Shown: positions 33,425 to 43,176, counted from the stretch's first letter. The stretch: DNA of 64,000 nt from Paenibacillus sp. MSJ-34 (GCF_018918005.1 NZ_JAHLPR010000019.1:1-64000), one strand, 5' to 3'. Made by a program: numbers and translations. The notes: generated from the letters alone by a model not told the origin.

Positions 33425-35512
33425 TTATAACGTGAAGCGCGCCAACGTTTCTTTCAATTTCGCGGAAACGTCTTCGAGCTTGTTGGATAAATCCACCAGA
33501 TTGCCGCTTACGCCGAGCTGTTCGTTGCTAAGCGATGCGACCTCTTCCGAAGTTGCGGAAGACTCTTCGGCGACCGCGCTGACATTGCTCATCGCTTCGG
33601 CCAATACGACTTGGGCTTGATCCAGCTGCTGGATGGAATCGGTAGCAGAATCCAATTGCTGGATAAATCCGCCCATCTGCGTGCGTACCATCGAGAATAT
33701 TTCATTCGCTTCTTTCACCGATTGAATTTGTTGATTGAAGATTGGGTATGCGTTGGACAGCACGTTTACCGTATCTCCGATTTCCCGCTGGATCGTTTCG
33801 ATCATTTCGCCGACGACGCCGATCGATTGTCTGGATTGTTCGGCGAGATTGCGAATTTCATCGGCTACGACCATAAAACCTTTGCCGGCCGCCCCTGCGC
33901 GCGACGCTTCAATCGTTGCGTTCAGCGACAAAATATTCGTTTGCTTCGAAATGTTGTTCATCATATCCAAAATTTTGCGAATGGACTGCGTGCTTTCTTG
34001 CAGCGAGTCGACCTTTTCGACCATCGAACGGACCATTTCTTCCGTCAAGCTCGTCTTCTCGGTGAGTTCTTCCATGTACCGGATACCATGTTCGCTCGAT
34101 TGCTCCACCTTCGCCGCCGAGCTTCCCATTTCACCGTTCGCTTCAATAACCATTTTCATTTGTTTGGCCATATTCATCGTCAAGTCATTGCCTTTTTCCG
34201 CTTCCACCGCCAAATTGGTCGCCCCGTTGGCGATCTCTTCCGTCGCCACCGCGATTTCCTTCGCCGAAATCGCCGTCTTCTTGGAAGCTTCGCTTAATTC
34301 CGACGCGGTATCCAAAACGGAACGGGCCGATTCATTCGTATGCTGCACCAAATTGGTGATCTGATCCATCATTTCGTTAAAGCCGGCCGACAGCTGGCCG
34401 ATTTCGTCCTGCGATTTGCTCTTCGTCCGGACTGCCAAGTTGCCGCGCGCGCCTTCGTTCATCAAATTGCGCAATTGAACGAGCGGTCTGGCGATCATCC
34501 GGATCATCCATGCGCCGATCAATGCGGCGACCAATGTCACGATCAGCGCGGCGACGATCGTCAATATGCGAATTTGCTGCGTTTTCTCCACCAGCTTCTC
34601 AACCGGGATCATGCCTACAAGCGACCAGTTTGCCGCTTTTAACCCGTTGAATATAGCCAGCACTTCTTTGCCCGCGGCATCCTTCATATTTTCTCCGCCG
34701 TTTACAATCGCTCCGCTCTCGTCTTTCTTCAATTCGACTTCGGCGGCCTGTCCGATATTTTCCGGAATATTCGAATAAACGACTTGGTTGTCCGCCGTCA
34801 CGACTTGCAAGCTGCTGCCGTCGCCCAAGTTCAACGAACCGACTTGTCCGTCGAAAGCGGCCGTTTTCATTTCCAACATCAATACATGCGTCGCTTTGCC
34901 GGAACCGGTATTTTTGACGAGCCGCGCCAAACCGAACGAAGCCTGCCCTTGGTGCGTAGCGATTCCGTTGCTTTGGGACGGAATGAATACAGGTCTGCCC
35001 TCGCTATCGATCGTTTGCTGGAACCAGGGCTCTTTTTTCAACTGTTCGATCTCCGTGCTCGATCCGTTGGAAGAATAGAACTTCCCTTTTTCTTCAACGG
35101 GTATCAAGGTCGCGCCGAGAAGCGTATTGTTGCCCAGCGTCGTGCGCTGCAAAATTTCTTCGATTTTTTGCGAATTGATCAATTTCTCGTAATCGGAAAT
35201 ATGTTGGCTGGAGCTTTCGGTGATCGCTTTCTGAAGATCGTTGTTCATCAAAATCGACAACGTAATGTCGACGTAATTTTGCAACATAAAATCGATTTTT
35301 TCCGACGCTTGCACGATCGTTTGAAAATGCGCTTCGGAAGCCTGTTCTTTAATAATCGATTTCGCCTGACTATAGGAATATAGTCCGAGTGCAAGCACAA
35401 ATACCAAGCTGCTTACAAAAAAGATTAAAAAAAGCTTCACTCCTATCGATTTGAACGGATTGATTTGAATTTTGCCACCTAATTCTTTCAGTGTTTTGAG
35501 CTGTAGACCCAC
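33425..35512 (-). CDS. Methyl-accepting chemotaxis protein
   Basis: This 695-aa receptor uses a GTG start at 35512, 8 bases after AGGGTGG, instead of an ATG at 35614. Membrane helix 1 (LFLIFFVSSLVFVLALGLYSY, about 25-45) and helix 2 (about 320-342, ILTIVAALIVTLVAALIGAWMI) flank a large extracellular dCache-like sensor domain (about 50-315). HAMP follows (RPLVQLRNLMNEGARGNLAVR, then QDEIGQLSAGFNEMM). The signalling hairpin tip reads ILSLNATIEASRAGAAGKGFMVVADEIRNLAEQS. It feeds CheA/CheW. No C-terminal CheR-tether is obvious. A sigma-D-type promoter lies 61-88 bases upstream. Confidence 0.95.
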   Translation of the reverse strand: MGLQLKTLKELGGKIQINPFKSIGVKLFLIFFVSSLVFVLALGLYSYSQAKSIIKEQASEAHFQTIVQASEKIDFMLQNYVDITLSILMNNDLQKAITESSSQHISDYEKLINSQKIEEILQRTTLGNNTLLGATLIPVEEKGKFYSSNGSSTEIEQLKKEPWFQQTIDSEGRPVFIPSQSNGIATHQGQASFGLARLVKNTGSGKATHVLMLEMKTAAFDGQVGSLNLGDGSSLQVVTADNQVVYSNIPENIGQAAEVELKKDESGAIVNGGENMKDAAGKEVLAIFNGLKAANWSLVGMIPVEKLVEKTQQIRILTIVAALIVTLVAALIGAWMIRMIARPLVQLRNLMNEGARGNLAVRTKSKSQDEIGQLSAGFNEMMDQITNLVQHTNESARSVLDTASELSEASKKTAISAKEIAVATEEIANGATNLAVEAEKGNDLTMNMAKQMKMVIEANGEMGSSAAKVEQSSEHGIRYMEELTEKTSLTEEMVRSMVEKVDSLQESTQSIRKILDMMNNISKQTNILSLNATIEASRAGAAGKGFMVVADEIRNLAEQSRQSIGVVGEMIETIQREIGDTVNVLSNAYPIFNQQIQSVKEANEIFSMVRTQMGGFIQQLDSATDSIQQLDQAQVVLAEAMSNVSAVAEESSATSEEVASLSNEQLGVSGNLVDLSNKLEDVSAKLKETLARFTL

Positions 35513-35572
35513 AGTTGACACCACCCTATTTATTTTAAAAAAAGAATCGAAGCTTCTCCATACACTACTTAT

Positions 35573-35600
35573 GTATCGGCATAATGATCCAAAATGTTTA
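35573..35600 (-). promoter_or_regulatory. Sigma-D (flagellar) promoter for the chemoreceptor
   Basis: TAAA (35600-35597) and GCCGATAC (35580-35573) on the minus strand are 16 bases apart, one base off the sigma-D consensus -10 (GCCGATAA/T). It is placed just upstream of the MCP start and downstream of the trhP2 terminator. Confidence 0.8.
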
Positions 35601-35621
35601 TGCGTTTCTCGCAAAAAAACA

Positions 35622-35662
35622 AAAAAAATGAACCGCCCGAACTATTTTTCGGGGGGTTCATT
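35622..35662 (-). terminator. Terminator of the alaS-to-trhP2 gene run
   Basis: GAACCCCCCGAA pairs with GTTCGGGCGGTTC across AAATA-type loop bases, followed by ATTTTTTTT on the minus strand, 10 bases past the trhP2 stop. Confidence 0.88.
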
Positions 35663-35671
35663 CCTGATCGG

Positions 35672-36985
35672 CTATATTTTTTTGCGCATCATGTCGAACG
35701 GACGGACGGGCTGATTCACCTTAATCCGCACCCGTTGCAGCGGGTGGCGCGCCGCATCGAGCGGATTGCCGTCCTCGTCCCATATCGCTTCCACCGTTTG
35801 TTTGAAGAATGTGCCGTTCGGCCCAAAAAATTCGATCTCTTGACCCGGTTTGAAATGATTGCGCTGCTCGATGACGGCTATGCCTGTCTCCGCGTCGTAT
35901 TGCTGGACGAGACCCGCAAAATCGTACGGCGCCGCCTTCGATTCCGGCTCGTAAATATGATCTTCGTGTCCCGGCGTATCGTAGAAAAATCCGGAATTTA
36001 ACGGACGGTTCGCCGCTTTATTAATCTCATCGATCCACTCGGGCTTTAAGCGGTAGCGAGCCGGATCGGCCATATACGAATCGATCGCCTGCCGGTACAC
36101 ATTGACGACTGTAGCGACATAATGAATCGACTTCATTCTGCCTTCGATTTTGAAACTGTCGATGCCGGCTTCGATCAAATCCGGAATATGCTCGATCATG
36201 CATAAATCTTTGGAACCCATCGTAAACCGGTTGTCTTCGGGCTCAAAAAGAGGCAGTTGCGTAACCCCGATCCGATAGCGATCCGGGCCGGACGAACCGT
36301 CGGCCGCGCCGGGTCGATCGTCCTCGAACAAATCGTACTTCCAGCGGCAAGACTGGCAGCATCCTCCCCGATTCGAATCCCGGTCGGTGAAATGGTTCGA
36401 CAACACGCATCGTCCCGAATAAGAAGAGCACATCGCCCCATGAATGAAAGCTTCGATCTCAATATCGACATGACGTTTTATTTCGGCGATATCTTCAAGG
36501 CTTGCCTCCCGCGCCAATACGACACGCGGGGCCCCTTCATCCTTCCAGAATTGAACCGCCTGCCAGTTCATCGTCGATTGCTGCGTGCTGATATGAACTT
36601 CCAAATCCGGGGCGACGCGCTGCGCCGTTTCGATAATAACCGGATCCGCGGCGATGATGGCGGCAATGCCGACATCGGACAAATTCCGCAAATATTGTTC
36701 CAATCCTTCGATATCTTCATTATGGGCGTATATATTCGTCGCTACGAACACTTTGGCTCCGTATTTGCGCGCAAATTCAACCCCTTCGCGCATTTCCTCG
36801 AAGCTGAAATTGTCGGCGTTGGAACGAAGGCCGTATTGCCGCCCGCCGATATATACGGCATCCGCTCCGTAATGAACGGCGAATTTCAGCTTTTCCAAAT
36901 TTCCCGCCGGAGCCAGCAGTTCGGGTTTGTCGAGGCGGTATCTTTGTCCTTTAAATTTCGGCTTTGCCACAGTAGTTGCAGACAT
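35672..36985 (-). CDS. trhP2: U32 family tRNA hydroxylation protein (YrrO/TrhP2-like)
   Basis: This 437-aa protein of the collagenase-like U32 family opens LDKPELLAPAGNLEKLKFAVHYGADAVYIGG in pieces. It carries the full U32 signature at about 158-176: EAFIHGAMCSSYSGRC, followed by NRGGCCQSCRWKYDLF with further Cys that bind an iron-sulfur cluster in this family. YrrO with YrrN in B. subtilis is required for 5-hydroxyuridine at tRNA position 34 (known). The start at 36985 follows AGGAGGTG; a longer frame to 37120 overlaps trhP1 and lacks a site. It is 16 bases downstream of trhP1 and ends the gene run. The older label 'peptidase' is probably misleading. Confidence 0.93.
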   Translation of the reverse strand: MSATTVAKPKFKGQRYRLDKPELLAPAGNLEKLKFAVHYGADAVYIGGRQYGLRSNADNFSFEEMREGVEFARKYGAKVFVATNIYAHNEDIEGLEQYLRNLSDVGIAAIIAADPVIIETAQRVAPDLEVHISTQQSTMNWQAVQFWKDEGAPRVVLAREASLEDIAEIKRHVDIEIEAFIHGAMCSSYSGRCVLSNHFTDRDSNRGGCCQSCRWKYDLFEDDRPGAADGSSGPDRYRIGVTQLPLFEPEDNRFTMGSKDLCMIEHIPDLIEAGIDSFKIEGRMKSIHYVATVVNVYRQAIDSYMADPARYRLKPEWIDEINKAANRPLNSGFFYDTPGHEDHIYEPESKAAPYDFAGLVQQYDAETGIAVIEQRNHFKPGQEIEFFGPNGTFFKQTVEAIWDEDGNPLDAARHPLQRVRIKVNQPVRPFDMMRKKI

Positions 36986-37001
36986 GTACGGCACCTCCTG
37001 A

Positions 37002-37946
37002 TTAATATACTTGTTCCTTGTAGAAAAATCCGTAAGAAAGCTCGCGTTCCGGGTCCTGCAGCTTTTCGATGGCTGCAAGCCATGCCGGATCGAAGCGGTA
37101 ACCGGCCGGATCCGCCGCATACGCGTCGATCGCCTGCCGGTATGCGCGCACCGCGGTTTCGTTATAAACCGTCGATTTTAACAATCCTTCGATTTTAAAA
37201 CTGTCGATGCCGCCTTCCATCAATTCATGCAGATTTTCCAGCATGCATAGATCTTCCGAACTCATGATATGCGTACCGTTCTCGTCTTCGAACACCGGAT
37301 ATTTCTCGTCTTGCCGTTCCGCCTCGATCAGGAACAAGCCGCGGTCCATGCCCCGATTGGCACTTGCGCCGCCGGCTTCCCCCGCGCCCCGGTGTTCCAT
37401 ATAGCTTCCCACCAAATTGCGTTTCGAGTGGTAAATATTCGTCATGCCGTGCACTTGCACCTGAACTTCCATGTCGGGCAGCTGCGATTTCGCTTCAAGC
37501 ACCTGCTCCATGTTCAATTCGCGCGCCAAGACGACGCGCGACGCTCCCCTTCTGCCCCAAAATTTGGCCGTTGCGTAATTGGTGGAAGTCATTTCCGCAT
37601 TCCAATGCAGCTTCACGTTCGGCGCGGTTTGCTTTGCCGCCGTCAGAACCGCCGGATCGCCGAATTGGATCGCATCGACGCCCGCATCCGCAAGCTGAGC
37701 CAAATAGGCGGGCAATTCGTTTAAGACGTTATTGCTCATAATATTGTTAACCGCTGCAACGATTTTCGCCCCGTGGGCATGCGCTTCGCGAACCGCTTCG
37801 CGAATTTGCTCCGGCTTGAACTCGCCGGCCAGCCGCAAGCCGTATTTCGCTTCGCCGATCATAACGGCGTCGGCGCCGGCGCGAATCATTGCCGCAACTT
37901 CGGCAAGCGAGCCGGCCGTTGTCAGCAGCTCGGGTTTAGTTACCAT
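37002..37946 (-). CDS. trhP1: U32 family protein (YrrN/TrhP1-like)
   Basis: This 314-aa protein starts MVTKPELLTTAGSLAEVAAMI and has the TIM-barrel-like U32 N-terminal half (GADAVMIGEAKYGLRL, then LNMEQVLEAKSQLPDMEVQVQVHGM). Where the partner has the Cys signature, this one reads VHGMTNIYHSKRNLVGSY with no Cys, so it probably lacks the cluster and acts as the partner subunit of TrhP2. The start is ambiguous: ATG 37946 lies 9 bases from AAGGTG, and ATG 37958 lies 1 base from it. It lies 36 bases downstream of mltG. In B. subtilis the methyltransferase gene trmR (yrrM) lies here; it is absent. Confidence 0.9.
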   Translation of the reverse strand: MVTKPELLTTAGSLAEVAAMIRAGADAVMIGEAKYGLRLAGEFKPEQIREAVREAHAHGAKIVAAVNNIMSNNVLNELPAYLAQLADAGVDAIQFGDPAVLTAAKQTAPNVKLHWNAEMTSTNYATAKFWGRRGASRVVLARELNMEQVLEAKSQLPDMEVQVQVHGMTNIYHSKRNLVGSYMEHRGAGEAGGASANRGMDRGLFLIEAERQDEKYPVFEDENGTHIMSSEDLCMLENLHELMEGGIDSFKIEGLLKSTVYNETAVRAYRQAIDAYAADPAGYRFDPAWLAAIEKLQDPERELSYGFFYKEQVY

Positions 37947-37981
37947 GTCGACATTCACCTTCCGTCTCTAGCTCGGCCGCT

Positions 37982-39076
37982 TTATTTTGCCGATTTCTTA
38001 CTTTTTTGAATGTTTCTTAAATGCTCTTTATACGTTTTGGCAAACAAATGTTTGTGCGTGCCGTCTTTTTTCGTCACATAATACAAATAGTCGGACGGTT
38101 CCGGATCGAGCGCCGCTTGGATGGATGCCAGGCTCGGGCTCGAAATCGGTCCGGGCGGCAAGCCTTCATGCAAATACGTATTGTACGGGCTCTCGATTTT
38201 CAAGTCTTTGTTCAGCAGTCTCTCTTTCTGCTGATCGAACAAGTATTGCACCGTCGCGTCGATTTGCAGCATCATTCCTTTGTTCAAGCGATTGTATATG
38301 ACGCCGGCTACCAGCGCCCTTTCCTCGTCGACGACCACTTCGCGTTCGATCAAAGACGCGATCGTCATTAACTGATGAAAATCGACGTTAAGCGCGGCCA
38401 GTTTCTGCTCCCAATCGGCGGGCAACTCCTTCTCCAGCCTTTTGTCCAGCTCTTGCAGCATGCGGTTGATCATATCGGCTTCCGTGCTGCCTTTCTTGAA
38501 CTCGTACGTTTCCGGGAATAAATAGCCTTCCAGCCTATGCCGCAACCCGTCGTCGTCCGGAATGAATTTGGCAAATTTGCCCTCCGCCGGCTGCGGATCG
38601 TCGGCGAGCCGCAGAAACGTCTCCCGGTCCACGAATCCTTCCTGGCTTAATTTGTCGGCCATTTGCGCGATCGTGAACCCTTCAGGAATCGTAAAACGGA
38701 TCATTTCGTCGGGAATGACGTCTCCGGCGTTCAACTTCGCGATGATATCGTCGTATGTCATCCCCGGCTTCATCGCGTAAGGTCCCGCCTTAAATTTCGA
38801 GCCTTCTTTTTTATATTTCAAATAATATTGAAAAAAAGTGCCGTTTCTAATAATCCCGTTTTGCTCGAGCAAATCGGCAATTTGGGCCGGCCTCATTCCC
38901 GAATCGACCGTAATCTTCAATTCCTGCCCGCTGGCGGCGGCCGGCTGCATTCCGTACCAAACATAGCCGACGGCTCCTCCGGCCAACAGTACGATCGCAA
39001 GCAATAAACCGAATACAATTTTCAACAATTTCCCCACGTTGCCCTGTTCCCCTCCCATACCAAAAAGAGCGGACAT
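37982..39076 (-). CDS. mltG: Endolytic murein transglycosylase MltG
   Basis: This 364-aa protein has an N-terminal single membrane helix (LLKIVFGLLLAIVLLAGGAVGYVWY), a LysM-like subdomain (about 50-120) and the YceG catalytic domain. Motifs include LEGYLFPETYEF, MTIASLIEREVVVDEE (catalytic Glu in the IEREV stretch), VIYNRLNKGMMLQIDATVQY and SPYNTYLHEGLPPGPISSPSLASIQAALDP. It cuts nascent glycan strands at the membrane to set their length. The start is uncertain: ATG 39076 has a weak AAGGGCGG site, and a GTG at 39037 behind GGGAGGGG is possible. B. subtilis yrrL is the counterpart in the same position after ruvX and DUF1292. Confidence 0.94.
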   Translation of the reverse strand: MSALFGMGGEQGNVGKLLKIVFGLLLAIVLLAGGAVGYVWYGMQPAAASGQELKITVDSGMRPAQIADLLEQNGIIRNGTFFQYYLKYKKEGSKFKAGPYAMKPGMTYDDIIAKLNAGDVIPDEMIRFTIPEGFTIAQMADKLSQEGFVDRETFLRLADDPQPAEGKFAKFIPDDDGLRHRLEGYLFPETYEFKKGSTEADMINRMLQELDKRLEKELPADWEQKLAALNVDFHQLMTIASLIEREVVVDEERALVAGVIYNRLNKGMMLQIDATVQYLFDQQKERLLNKDLKIESPYNTYLHEGLPPGPISSPSLASIQAALDPEPSDYLYYVTKKDGTHKHLFAKTYKEHLRNIQKSKKSAK

Positions 39077-39126
39077 CGCCGCCCTTTTCGTTCCTAACCG
39101 CTATTCAAATGTCGGTGCCGGTTGGA

Positions 39127-39444
39127 TTAAGGTTCATCCATCGCATCGGGAAGGTTAAGTTCGTCGAACAGTTCCGCCACGTTCTCCCATTCTTCGTCAT
39201 CTTCGATCGTTTCCAATTCCGGATGACCGTCCTGCGATATCGTAATGCGAAAAAACTCGACCTCGCCCTCCTTGCTCATGGCTTCCGATTGAAGGACGGC
39301 ATATCCTTGCGTCCCGAGTTGAAACTCTTTCAATATGCGATATACTTCACCGTCTCCGTCTTCGCCGGTCAATTCGACATAGCTTCCAAAAGTCTCAAAC
39401 AGCCGGTTCGTATACACGATATCCTTCGCTTCGAAATAGCTCAT
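39127..39444 (-). CDS. DUF1292 family acidic protein, copy 2
   Basis: This 105-aa acidic protein has ELTGEDGDGEVYRILKEFQLGTQGYAVLQ and the family C-terminal pattern EDDEEWENVAELFDELNL. It follows the first DUF1292 copy after only 3 bases. The two are diverged paralogues (this one has EGEVEFFRIT where the other has SDEVYAFRYE). The family is small, negatively charged and of unknown function, and is linked to ruvX and mltG throughout Bacilli. B. subtilis has one copy (yrzB) here. Confidence 0.85.
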   Translation of the reverse strand: MSYFEAKDIVYTNRLFETFGSYVELTGEDGDGEVYRILKEFQLGTQGYAVLQSEAMSKEGEVEFFRITISQDGHPELETIEDDEEWENVAELFDELNLPDAMDEP

Positions 39445-39447
39445 TTG

Positions 39448-39747
39448 TTAATTCTCCTCATCCAGTTCGCCGATTAACGTATTAAACGTCTCCTCAACGA
39501 TTTGCCATTCTTCTTCATCATCGATAATGTACAGTTTCAAGTCGTCTCCATCTTCTTCATAACGGAACGCGTATACCTCGTCCGACTCGTCGTCGTCCGA
39601 TTCTACGGGAACGACCATCATATATTTGTGATCGGAACCGTCCACTTCAAACTTCATGATGACTTCGAATTCTTCTTCATTCCCTTCATCGTCAGGGATA
39701 TAAATAATTTCCGGTTCTTCCATCTGTATTTCTTTGTCCTTTGCCAT
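39448..39747 (-). CDS. yrzB: DUF1292 family acidic protein, copy 1 (YrzB-like)
   Basis: This 99-aa strongly acidic protein contains IIYIPDDEGNEEEFEVIMKFEV, then YMMVVPVESDDDESDEVYAFRYEEDGD and DDEEEWQIVEETFNTLI, the DUF1292 core. It lies 12 bases downstream of ruvX, matching the B. subtilis ruvX-yrzB order. The function is unknown; constant linkage suggests a housekeeping partner in the alaS-ruvX group. The start ATG has GGTGAGGGTGATG upstream. Confidence 0.9.
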   Translation of the reverse strand: MAKDKEIQMEEPEIIYIPDDEGNEEEFEVIMKFEVDGSDHKYMMVVPVESDDDESDEVYAFRYEEDGDDLKLYIIDDEEEWQIVEETFNTLIGELDEEN

Positions 39748-39759
39748 CGTTCATCACCC

Positions 39760-40179
39760 TCACCTTTTTGATTTAGAATCTAAAAAATTTTGCAAAATCA
39801 AAGTTGCCGCCATTTTATCAACGACTTGCTTTCTTTTCTTTCGGCTCACATCCGCATCGATCAAAATACGCTGCGCCGATACCGTCGACAATCTCTCATC
39901 CCAAAGGTGAACAGGTAAATTCAATTCCGTTTGCAAAGATTGTGCAAATGCCATACAAATTTCGCCACGGGAGCCGATCGTGCCATTCATGTTCTTCGGC
40001 AACCCCACCACAATTTCGGTCACTTCATGCGCTTCAATCAACTCCGAAATGCGGCGGAAATCGTCCGCTTCGCTTCTGCGTTCGATGACCTCGATCCCTT
40101 GCGCGGTCCAACCGAATGCGTCGCTAATCGCGACGCCGATCCTGCGATCCCCATAGTCCAAGCCGAGAATTCTCATCAT
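39760..40179 (-). CDS. ruvX: Putative Holliday junction resolvase / pre-16S rRNA nuclease (RuvX/YqgF)
   Basis: This 139-aa RNase-H-fold protein has RILGLDYGDRRIGVAISD (first catalytic Asp) near the N-terminus, EIVVGLPKNMNGTIGSRGE in the middle and LWDERLSTVSAQRIL, then KRKQVVDKMAATLILQNFLD with the last Asp. Length is typical. In E. coli YqgF matures the 16S rRNA 5' end (known); a role in recombination is by fold. Ribosome binding site AGGAG is 8 bases before the first of two ATG codons. It lies 14 bases after ireB. Confidence 0.94.
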   Translation of the reverse strand: MMRILGLDYGDRRIGVAISDAFGWTAQGIEVIERRSEADDFRRISELIEAHEVTEIVVGLPKNMNGTIGSRGEICMAFAQSLQTELNLPVHLWDERLSTVSAQRILIDADVSRKKRKQVVDKMAATLILQNFLDSKSKR

Positions 40180-40193
40180 CCGTTAAACTCCTG

Positions 40194-40454
40194 TTACCGA
40201 TGTTGGCTTAAGTAAAACCGCACCAATTCTTCAATCAGTTCGTCCCTTTCCTTCTTGCGGACCAAACTTCGTGCGTTGTTATGACGCGGAATATAAGCGG
40301 GGTCTCCGGATATCAAGTAACCGACGATTTGGTTGATCGGATTGTATTCCTTTTCCACCAATGCGTCGTAAACGTTTAGGAGAATTTCCTGCGAAGAATA
40401 TTCCTCCTCTTCCGCTTTTACGTTAAATTTCACCGTTTTATCCATCGATTCCAT
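40194..40454 (-). CDS. ireB: IreB family regulatory phosphoprotein (YrzL)
   Basis: This 86-aa protein contains [35 protein letters not shown] and [18 protein letters not shown], then a basic [17 protein letters not shown]. It matches the small DUF965/IreB family, which is phosphorylated at N-terminal Thr by the PASTA kinase in enterococci (known); the KTVKF threonine is the likely site here. The start at 40454 follows GAGGTGG; a longer frame to 40466 includes the site. It lies between alaS and ruvX as in B. subtilis. Confidence 0.93.
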   Translation of the reverse strand: MESMDKTVKFNVKAEEEEYSSQEILLNVYDALVEKEYNPINQIVGYLISGDPAYIPRHNNARSLVRKKERDELIEELVRFYLSQHR

Positions 40455-40542
40455 CGCCAACACCACCTCGCTTTTGTCAAAGCTTTTATTCTATCATAAC
40501 ACATTCGCAGCGTAAGAAGGAAATATAACGGGCAAATTTTTG

Positions 40543-43176
40543 CTATTCCCCTGCAATCTGTCTGCGAACCAGTTGTTCCGATAATGTCAACGCTTCGCCA
40601 AGCTTGGACGGATCTTTCCCGCCCGCTTGCGCCATATCCGGACGCCCTCCGCCACCGCCGCCGCAGACGGCGGCGATTTCTTTAATGAGTTTGCCGGCGT
40701 GGAATCCTTTGCTTACAAGCTCCGGGGACACGGATACGACAAAGTTCACTTTATCCTCCTGAGCTGCGCCAAGCACCAGAATTGCCGAATCGATCTTTCC
40801 TTTCAATTCATCGGCAACCGTGCGCAAAGCGTCCATGCCGCTCGCATTGACCTCTGCCGCCAGCAGGCCGACGCCGCCGAGATCGATTAATTTGTCGGTC
40901 AGTTGTCCGGCTTCGATGCTGCTTAGTTTTGCTTGCAAGGACTCGTTTTCTCTTGCCATCTCTTTCATTTGCGCATAGATCGCTTCGATGCGCTTCGGCA
41001 CTTCCGTTATATTGGACTTCAGCAATTGAGCGGATTGTTTCAACAACTCCAATTGCCCTTCCATGTAGCGGTAAGCATGGCGTCCGGTCAACGCCTCGAT
41101 CCGTCGTACTCCGGAGCCGATGCCGCTCTCGCTTGTCAGTTTGAACAACCCGATTTGCGATGTGTTGTCCACATGGCATCCGCCGCATAGTTCGATGCTG
41201 TATCCGCCGACTTGCACGACGCGCACGATATCGCCGTATTTTTCGCCGAACAACGCCATCGCGCCCATCGCCTTCGCTTCCGCAATCGGCTTATGCTCGA
41301 TGACTAGCGGCGTCCCTTTCCAGATTTGCTCGTTGACCCGCCGTTCGATATCCGCCAGTTCATCCGCCGTAATGCTGCCAAAATGCGAGAAATCGAAACG
41401 GAGACGTTCGGCTTCCACGAGCGAACCCGCCTGGTTGACATGGTCGCCCAGCACTTCCTTGAGCGCTTTATGAAGCAAGTGGGTCGCCGTATGATTTTTA
41501 ATAATATCTTCGCGGGCCGGTCTGTTCACCGCCGCCCGAACGGTATCCCCGACACGGAAGGAGCCGGATTCGACCGTCACTTGATGGACATGTTGGCCGT
41601 GAGGCGCTTTGAAAAGACCTTCCACTCTGGCCAGCGCGCTTCCATGGCCGATTGTGCCCGTATCGCTGACTTGTCCGCCGCTTTCGGCATAGAACGGGGT
41701 ACGGTCCAAAATCAATTGGCAGGCATCTCCCGCTTCCACGCTTTCCGCGAACGAATCGCCCACAACCAATGCGATAATCCGGGCTTCAATCTCCAATTCA
41801 TTATAACCAACAAATTCACTTTTAGACGTAAAGTCGGACAGGACGCCGCCCTGCACCTTCATGCTCTCCGATTCATGGCGCGCGGAGCGGGCGCGGTCCC
41901 TCTGTTCCTGCATCGCCGCATCGAAGCCGGCGCGATCGACCGTAAGGCCGTGTTCCGCCGCGTAATCCTCCGTCAAGTCGAACGGGAATCCGTACGTATC
42001 GTACAATTTAAACGCGTCGGCGCCGCTTATTTCGCTCTTGCCTTCGCTGCGCGCTTCATTGCCGAGCTCCTCCAAGATGGCCAAGCCGTCCGACAACGTT
42101 TCATGGAAACGCTCCTCCTCGGTACGGATCACTTTTTCGATAAATTCGCGTTTTTGGACGACTTCGGGATAGTACACGCCCATCGCGTCTCCGACGACAG
42201 AGGTTAACTGATAAAGGAACGGCTTGTCGATGCCGATCAATTTGCCGTAGCGTACCGCGCGGCGCAGCAAACGGCGAATAATATAACCTCTGCCTTCATT
42301 CGATGGCAGCACGCCGTCGCCGACCGAGAATACGACGGTACGGATATGGTCGGCAATGACTTTCAACGCGACGTCAAAGTCGGCATTTTCTTTGTAGCGT
42401 ACGCCGGCGATCCGGCATGTCGCCTGAATCATCGGCTGGAATAAATCGGTGTCGAAATTGGAATCTACATTTTGCAAAATAGAAGCAAAACGCTCCAATC
42501 CCGCCCCGGTATCGATATTTTTGTTGGGAAGCGGCGTAAAGCTGCCGTCTTTATTATGGTTGAATTGCGAGAACACAAGATTCCACACTTCCAGGAAGCG
42601 TTCGTTCTCGCCGCCCGGCACGCATTCCGGATCGGAAAGATCGCCGTAAGCGTCGCCTCGATCGTAGAATATTTCGGTGCACGGGCCGCACGGGCCCTCC
42701 CCGATATCCCAGAAATTGTCTTCCAACTTATAAATGCGCTCCGCAGGCAATCCGATCTTCTCATTCCAGAGCCGGAACGCTTCTTCGTCATCCGGATAGA
42801 CCGTTACCGACAGCTTCTCCGGATCGAAACCGATCCACTTTGGGTCGGTCAAAAATTCCCATGCCCACGTAATCGCTTCTTCCTTGAAATAATCGCCGAT
42901 CGAGAAATTGCCCAGCATTTCAAAAAACGTATGATGGCGGCGCGTTTTGCCGACATTCTCGATATCGTTGGTACGTATGCATTTTTGCGAGTTGGCAATC
43001 CGCGGATTGTCCGGCTTGACGCGGCCGTCGAAGTAAGGCTTCAACGGCGCCATTCCCGCGTTAATCCATAGCAATGACGGATCGTTATGCGGTACAAGGG
43101 AAGCGCTTGGTTCAATTTTATGGCCTTTGCCTGCGAAAAAGTCCAGCCATTTCGAGCGAATTTCACTAGCTTTCAT
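40543..43176 (-). CDS. alaS: Alanyl-tRNA synthetase (AlaS)
   Basis: This 877-aa class II synthetase has the N-terminal catalytic domain ([34 protein letters not shown], split here as motif 2 and flanks; [19 protein letters not shown]), the editing domain ([16 protein letters not shown] with HxxxH, plus [13 protein letters not shown] with the second metal motif) and the C-terminal oligomerisation region ending in an [13 protein letters not shown] stretch. It charges tRNA-Ala and edits mischarged Ser/Gly. The start at 43176 follows GGAGG. It is controlled by a T-box leader with a GCT specifier and its own promoter. Downstream genes ireB, ruvX and others probably share the transcript. Confidence 0.98.
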   Translation of the reverse strand: MKASEIRSKWLDFFAGKGHKIEPSASLVPHNDPSLLWINAGMAPLKPYFDGRVKPDNPRIANSQKCIRTNDIENVGKTRRHHTFFEMLGNFSIGDYFKEEAITWAWEFLTDPKWIGFDPEKLSVTVYPDDEEAFRLWNEKIGLPAERIYKLEDNFWDIGEGPCGPCTEIFYDRGDAYGDLSDPECVPGGENERFLEVWNLVFSQFNHNKDGSFTPLPNKNIDTGAGLERFASILQNVDSNFDTDLFQPMIQATCRIAGVRYKENADFDVALKVIADHIRTVVFSVGDGVLPSNEGRGYIIRRLLRRAVRYGKLIGIDKPFLYQLTSVVGDAMGVYYPEVVQKREFIEKVIRTEEERFHETLSDGLAILEELGNEARSEGKSEISGADAFKLYDTYGFPFDLTEDYAAEHGLTVDRAGFDAAMQEQRDRARSARHESESMKVQGGVLSDFTSKSEFVGYNELEIEARIIALVVGDSFAESVEAGDACQLILDRTPFYAESGGQVSDTGTIGHGSALARVEGLFKAPHGQHVHQVTVESGSFRVGDTVRAAVNRPAREDIIKNHTATHLLHKALKEVLGDHVNQAGSLVEAERLRFDFSHFGSITADELADIERRVNEQIWKGTPLVIEHKPIAEAKAMGAMALFGEKYGDIVRVVQVGGYSIELCGGCHVDNTSQIGLFKLTSESGIGSGVRRIEALTGRHAYRYMEGQLELLKQSAQLLKSNITEVPKRIEAIYAQMKEMARENESLQAKLSSIEAGQLTDKLIDLGGVGLLAAEVNASGMDALRTVADELKGKIDSAILVLGAAQEDKVNFVVSVSPELVSKGFHAGKLIKEIAAVCGGGGGGRPDMAQAGGKDPSKLGEALTLSEQLVRRQIAGE

